Shown: piece after piece, positions 59,842 to 64,000 of the stretch
Numbering within the stretch: the stretch's first letter is position 1
Layout: each line of letters opens with the position of its first letter
Assembly (NCBI GenBank): GCA_016285355.1
Contig: JAEEQP010000003.1
Coordinates: forward strand, 57,628-121,627
Direction of reading: 5' to 3'
DNA: 64,000 nt
Source: Bacteroidales bacterium
GTDB taxonomy: Bacteria > Bacteroidota > Bacteroidia > Bacteroidales > F082
Program-made: the position numbers and the translations under genes
Notes under the pieces: generated by a model
The model's input: the letters and a program-made list of their open reading frames with translations, nothing else
What the model was told of the DNA's origin: nothing
Databases searched by the model: none

Positions 59842-62800
59842 CTATTGAGCAGAGCGAACCAAGCGCACAGATAGACCGCTGCAACGGTCGTAGCTGACCT
59901 GCGGATACAGACCCGAACCGCCGAAGCTCACGACGTACGCGTAGTAGCTACCGCCGTACGAAGCCGACCAGTAGTAGCCGTTGCTGCCCACAACGTAGAC
60001 CGAAGTCCCATTGCGGCCGCCAGCGGCAGGCAGGAAGACGGCACCGTTCTGTTCCATCTGTTCCCACTGTTCCGTCGTGTAGTCGTTTGCCCAACTGCTG
60101 TTTCCTGGGGTGAAACTCAAACCTGAGGGAAGCGTCCACTCGTCAGGCAGTAGTATCATGCCATTCTGCCCGTTCACCTTGCCGTGCCCGTATTTCGATG
60201 AGGCTCCGCTGCGGTCTTGGAATACGTATACCCATTCGTCCTTAGTCAATGTCCGCCACTGGCCTGCCTGGCCGCCACCGTTGCTTATCTGATTGTACAC
60301 ACCCCAATCGGCATTGGCGTATGTGCCTGTCAAGTCGTATGTATATGAGGTTCCGTCAGTAGGGCCGTATCCATAACCTTGGCTACTGTTTCCGTTGTTC
60401 TGCGTATCGTATGGTTGGTAGTACACATTGCCATTATCCCATCCGCTCGTGCCCCAGCCGAAAAGGTCGCGGTCAACGGTTTGGCTAGTGCTGTTCTGAC
60501 CAGTTGTGGTGCCAAGAACATCCCACTGATGGTCGGCAAACTTCCATGTTTGAGAACTGCCTATGTATTGCAGGTTGCCCTGCGAGAAGTACACCTTGCC
60601 CCCGCTGCCGTCTATGGTGAACTTGCCGTTTATGGCACCTTGGGGGGCACTGCCGCCACCATTGTATGTGAAGTTCGCCACCAAAGTGCGGTTGCTGTTC
60701 ACGGTAAAGGTATAATTGGCTTGGGTAAAAACCACAGTACCGCCTTCCGTCCAGTTGGTAAATTGGTAATTCGTTACGGCCTGGGCATGAACCGTGCATG
60801 ATGCACCTTGGTTGAAGGTACCACCACCGCTTACCGTGCCGCCGTTGCTCGGGTTGGCGGAAACGGTTATAGTGTAGATTGGAGGAACGTATGTGAAGTT
60901 CGCCACCAAGGTGCGGTTGCTGTTCACGGTAAAGGTATAATTGGTTTGGGTCGAAACCACAGTACCGCCTTCAGTCCAGTTGGTAAACTGGTAATTCGTT
61001 GCGGCCTGGGCATGAACCGTGCATGATGCACCTTGGTTGTACGTGCCGCCGCCGCTCACCGTACCGCCGTTGCTCGGGTTGGCGGAAACAGCAATAGTGT
61101 ACTGCCGTATAAAGTTCGCCACCAAAGCGCGGTTGCTGTTCACGGTAAATTGGTAATTGGCTTGTGTCGAAACCACAGTACCATTCTCCGTCCAGTTGGC
61201 GAAGGTATAATTGCTGTTGGCCACGGCATATACCGTACACTGCTGGCCGTTGGTATAGGTGCCTGTGGTTGGACCTGTGGGGCTGCCTACGTGCGCCGAG
61301 CCGCCATTGCTTGGGTTGGCGGAAACGGTTATCGTGTAAGTCGGAGGAGTGTAGGTGAAATTCGCCACCAAATTGCGGTTTGCTGTCACTGGGAAGGTAT
61401 AGGTGGCACCTGCACCTTGTACAACTTGGCCGCCTTCAGTCCAGTTGGTGAAGGTATAGTTGCTGTTGGCCACGGCATATACCGTACACTGCTGGCCTTG
61501 GGTAAAGGTGCCTGTGGTCGGGCCTGTTGGGCTGCCCACGTGCGCCGAGCCGCCTGTCGAAGCTGATACTGTGATGGTGTATTGCTGCGCACCTGTGCTA
61601 AAACTCACCTCATTTTCGGCATAGCTGAGCCCTGCGCTATTCCTTGCATAGGCACGCACATAGTAGAGGGTGCCAGGGGTCAAGCCAGTCATACTCACTT
61701 GGTAGGTGCCTGTACCGTTGGTGGGGCAACTGGCATGGCTACCGCTCAAACTCGGGTTATGGCTTGTGCCCCAACACACACCACGTTCGGTTATGGGAGA
61801 GCCTCCATCATTAGTCACATTGCCGTTACCAGTGGCAGTGGTTTGTGTTGGGCTGGTTACTGCCAAAGTGGTCACCGTCGGAGCGCTTATGCTCTGTGCT
61901 GTGGTGAAATCAGTTTGGCCGCCATAGCCTATTTTTCCTTCACTGTTCTTGGCGTATGCTCTAACGTAATAATGCGTGTTGGCTGTCAGACCTGTCATGG
62001 GTACGGTAAAGTTGCCCAAGCCCCCGGCTTCATCATGGGCATTGCTGTTGGCTATGGTCGGGTTAGGGTTCGTGCTCCAGCACACACCGCGTTCAGTCAC
62101 ATCGGCTCCACCGTCATCGGTCACGTTGCCGCCGCCTAAGGCTGTGGTCTGTTGTATGTTGCTCACCTCGCCAGTGTTCACCGTGGGCGGGTTGGCTTCC
62201 ACTACCAAAGGCGGTCCTTCAAGGCCGTATGCCGTACCCATTTCGTTGGTGGCATAGGCGCGGTAATAGTAGGTCTTGCCAGGTTGGAGGTCGGTCAACG
62301 GTACGGCGTAACTGCCTAAACCAGTGCCATTGCTATCATGTAGGTCGGCAGTAGTCGGGTTGTGGTTCAGTCCCCAGCAGATGCCGCGTTCTGTCACCGG
62401 CTTACCACCGTCAGCAGTCACGGTGCCGTGGGCAGTTGTGCCTTCTATGCCATCGGTGGTCACTGTAGGCAATGTGGCTTCCGTGGTGAAATCCTTCGCA
62501 GTGCCGTAGGCCTCACCACCTTGCTCGTTCTTGGCGTAAGCACGTACATAGTACTTGGTGCCCGGGTTGAGTCCGCTCAGGTCTACGGAGAACGTTCCTG
62601 TGCCATTACCACCGCTCACATAGTGGTCATTAATGGTCGGTATGGTATTGGATTCGCTCCAGCAGATGCCGTGCTCATCCACTTCAAGACCGCCTTCAAT
62701 GGTTACCTTATAGTTAACTTTTGCGCCCGAAGTGGTAACATTGGTCACATCGACGGTCTCCACTGAGGGCAGGCCTTCCATGGCAATGAAATCCACTTCA

Positions 62801-64000
62801 TCGCCATACGCCGTTCCTTTACTGTTGGTGGCGTAGGCACGCACATAGTAGGTTTGGTTAGGTATAAGGTTGGTCATATCGCAAATGAAGCTGCCGGTTC
62901 CCGCGCCGCTAGTCGCATGATTGCCTGTAGCCATAGGCTCATGGCTTGTGCTCCAGCAGATACCACGTTCGGTCACCGCGCTTGCGCCCTGGTCAGTCAC
63001 CTCGCCCCCACCCTTGGCGCTCGTCGAGGTGATGTCCGTAATGCCCGAGGTGGTCACCGTGGGCTTTCCATCGGTAGTCCTGAAGGGCAAATCCTCACCG
63101 TATGAGATACCTTTTTCATTGATGGCGTAGGCGCGCACATGATAGTCCGTGTTGGGGTCCAACCCTTCGATGGTCACGGTGTAATTGCCTATCTCCGTAC
63201 CTTCGGCTGGAACTTTCAGGATCGGATTAAGTTCAAGCCCCCAACATACGCCACGCTCATATAATTCAAGACCACCGTCGCTACTCACGTTGCATAGGCA
63301 GGTAGCTGCGTTGTAGGTCACATTGCTCACCTCAACGGTCGACACTTGAGGCTTCGTGGTTTCACCACCAGTACGGAAACTCTCTTTCTCGCTAAAACCA
63401 GTGCCTGCTGAACTTTTCGCGTAAGCCTTCACATGGTAGACTGTTCTTGTAGGCAGGTTCTCCATCCTTATGTCGTATGAGTCGTTTGGATTGTTCTGGC
63501 CCGTATAAGGCTCCTTCTCATCATCCAATGTCGGATTGCCATTGGGATAGTTGTTCCAGCAGATGCCGCACTCAGTCACTTCTGCGCCACCGTTGGCATC
63601 CACCTTACAAGTGATGCGGAAGGAGGTGCTGTCGTTATTCAATGGATCAATTGCCAAGATTTTCACAGTAGGTGCTTCCGAAAGCGTAGTGAAATCGTAT
63701 ATTTCAGTCAGATAGTCCTCCTTGGCACCATAGTCCACCTCGTAGCGGTAATAGTATTTGGTGCCCGAGCGCAATCCCGTGATATTCACCGAATAGGACT
63801 TCCCACTCATTTCGGCCACATACACGTCGGAGCCAAACAGTTGCTCATTAGTCCCTACCCTCACCTTGATGCTATTAATCTTGCCAGAATATTGATATGT
63901 GCCAGAAATGGTGGCAGAGTTAGTCTCTACCGTGATTTTTTCCATTTCCTTCACGATTTTGAAGGTTTCCATGTTAGGGTCGGTGTCTTTCTTGCAAGAA
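59842..64000 (-). CDS. large surface lipoprotein with FN3 and InlB-like repeats and a DGR-type variable C-terminal domain (5' end off window)
   Basis: The frame has an ATG at 63972 but stays open to the right edge, and the residues upstream read SCKKDTDPN. This is the Cys plus charged residues of a Bacteroidetes lipoprotein export signal, so the true start lies outside the window. About 1385 residues are visible. The first 850 are eight or nine FN3-like repeats (E-RGICW and YYVRAYA-N motifs). Next come four InlB-B-like units (TITVSANPSNGG ... YTFTVNSNRTLVANF), some nearly identical in DNA. The C-terminal 270 residues (VYFSQGNLQYIGSSQTWKFA ... VFLPAAGGRNG) form a C-type-lectin/Fib-succ-major-like domain. 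Its last 50 residues resemble diversity-generating retroelement variable regions (see 59845-59990). Likely a surface binding protein. Confidence 0.9.
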   Translation of the reverse strand, partial: SCKKDTDPNMETFKIVKEMEKITVETNSATISGTYQYSGKINSIKVRVGTNEQLFGSDVYVAEMSGKSYSVNITGLRSGTKYYYRYEVDYGAKEDYLTEIYDFTTLSEAPTVKILAIDPLNNDSTSFRITCKVDANGGAEVTECGICWNNYPNGNPTLDDEKEPYTGQNNPNDSYDIRMENLPTRTVYHVKAYAKSSAGTGFSEKESFRTGGETTKPQVSTVEVSNVTYNAATCLCNVSSDGGLELYERGVCWGLELNPILKVPAEGTEIGNYTVTIEGLDPNTDYHVRAYAINEKGISYGEDLPFRTTDGKPTVTTSGITDITSTSAKGGGEVTDQGASAVTERGICWSTSHEPMATGNHATSGAGTGSFICDMTNLIPNQTYYVRAYATNSKGTAYGDEVDFIAMEGLPSVETVDVTNVTTSGAKVNYKVTIEGGLEVDEHGICWSESNTIPTINDHYVSGGNGTGTFSVDLSGLNPGTKYYVRAYAKNEQGGEAYGTAKDFTTEATLPTVTTDGIEGTTAHGTVTADGGKPVTERGICWGLNHNPTTADLHDSNGTGLGSYAVPLTDLQPGKTYYYRAYATNEMGTAYGLEGPPLVVEANPPTVNTGEVSNIQQTTALGGGNVTDDGGADVTERGVCWSTNPNPTIANSNAHDEAGGLGNFTVPMTGLTANTHYYVRAYAKNSEGKIGYGGQTDFTTAQSISAPTVTTLAVTSPTQTTATGNGNVTNDGGSPITERGVCWGTSHNPSLSGSHASCPTNGTGTYQVSMTGLTPGTLYYVRAYARNSAGLSYAENEVSFSTGAQQYTITVSASTGGSAHVGSPTGPTTGTFTQGQQCTVYAVANSNYTFTNWTEGGQVVQGAGATYTFPVTANRNLVANFTYTPPTYTITVSANPSNGGSAHVGSPTGPTTGTYTNGQQCTVYAVANSNYTFANWTENGTVVSTQANYQFTVNSNRALVANFIRQYTIAVSANPSNGGTVSGGGTYNQGASCTVHAQAATNYQFTNWTEGGTVVSTQTNYTFTVNSNRTLVANFTYVPPIYTITVSANPSNGGTVSGGGTFNQGASCTVHAQAVTNYQFTNWTEGGTVVFTQANYTFTVNSNRTLVANFTYNGGGSAPQGAINGKFTIDGSGGKVYFSQGNLQYIGSSQTWKFADHQWDVLGTTTGQNSTSQTVDRDLFGWGTSGWDNGNVYYQPYDTQNNGNSSQGYGYGPTDGTSYTYDLTGTYANADWGVYNQISNGGGQAGQWRTLTKDEWVYVFQDRSGASSKYGHGKVNGQNGMILLPDEWTLPSGLSFTPGNSSWANDYTTEQWEQMEQNGAVFLPAAGGRNGTSVYVVGSNGYYWSASYGGSYYAYVVSFGGSGLYPQVSYDRCSGLSVRLVRSAQ
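59845..59990 (-). other. candidate DGR variable region
   Basis: On the coding strand, after YYWSAS, the codons are almost all NNC or NNT at the positions that vary in known targets (GGC, GGT, AGC, TAC, GTC, GAC, TGC), alternating with fixed residues as in AY-V-F, L-PQ and SVRLVR. The segment ends at the stop codon. This is the pattern left by adenine-directed mutagenesis of AAC/AAT codons. No reverse transcriptase or template repeat lies in the window. Confidence 0.6.

Overview
The window reads as a chromosome segment of an uncultured Bacteroidales (Prevotella-like gut or rumen lineage). The evidence is Bacteroidetes-type -7 boxes (TAnnTTTG) before many genes, weak ribosome-binding sites, lipoproteins with a Cys-Lys/Asp start, a C10 (streptopain-type) protease, GH109, and very large exported repeat proteins. 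No rRNA, tRNA, integrase, transposase or CRISPR array was seen.

Layout. (1) 1-23396, minus strand: four consecutive giant exported proteins (1954, about 1476, about 970 and more than 3370 aa, the last running off the left edge). All are built from a short Gly-rich repeat (V-Y/F-GGGN...T-V-I-GGTI) predicted to form a beta-solenoid, combined with chitobiase-C-like, FN3-like and InlB-B-like domains. (2) 23635-30409: an EamA transporter, a YafQ-type toxin-antitoxin pair, a secreted EEP nuclease/phosphatase, a thioredoxin-like protein, a divergent GH109 plus N-acetylhexosamine-kinase pair, and a second toxin-antitoxin pair whose toxin is frameshifted. (3) 30416-35865: a glycosyltransferase fusion, an alkaline phosphatase lipoprotein, a split transketolase and a small basic protein. 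(4) 35879-42747: a type I restriction-modification operon (hsdM, a DUF4062/ATPase gene, hsdS, hsdR) with its own consensus promoter. (5) 42863-46382: a cluster of phosphoesterase, small ORF, RlaP-like nucleotidyltransferase, CCA-enzyme-like HD protein and Cys-X5-Arg phosphatase that resembles an RNA end-healing cassette. (6) 46419-49960: a C10 protease, a small lipoprotein and a nuclease/ATPase gene remnant. (7) 50077-58413: an ECF sigma factor, a membrane protein joining an anti-sigma-like N-terminus to a C39-like cysteine peptidase, a periplasmic partner, and three paralogous secreted coiled-coil/transglutaminase-like proteins. (8) 58441-59841: a RelB/PIN toxin-antitoxin pair between two copies of a hairpin-rich repeat. 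(9) 59842-64000: a large lipoprotein with FN3 and InlB-like repeats whose last 50 residues look like the variable region of a diversity-generating-retroelement target.

Strongest leads for something undescribed: the giant beta-solenoid operon, the sigma/C39/transglutaminase island, the RNA-repair-like cassette beside the type I R-M system, the orphan DGR-like variable domain, and palindromic repeats inserted in frame inside three protein-coding genes. All functional statements are from reading the sequence; no database search was run.
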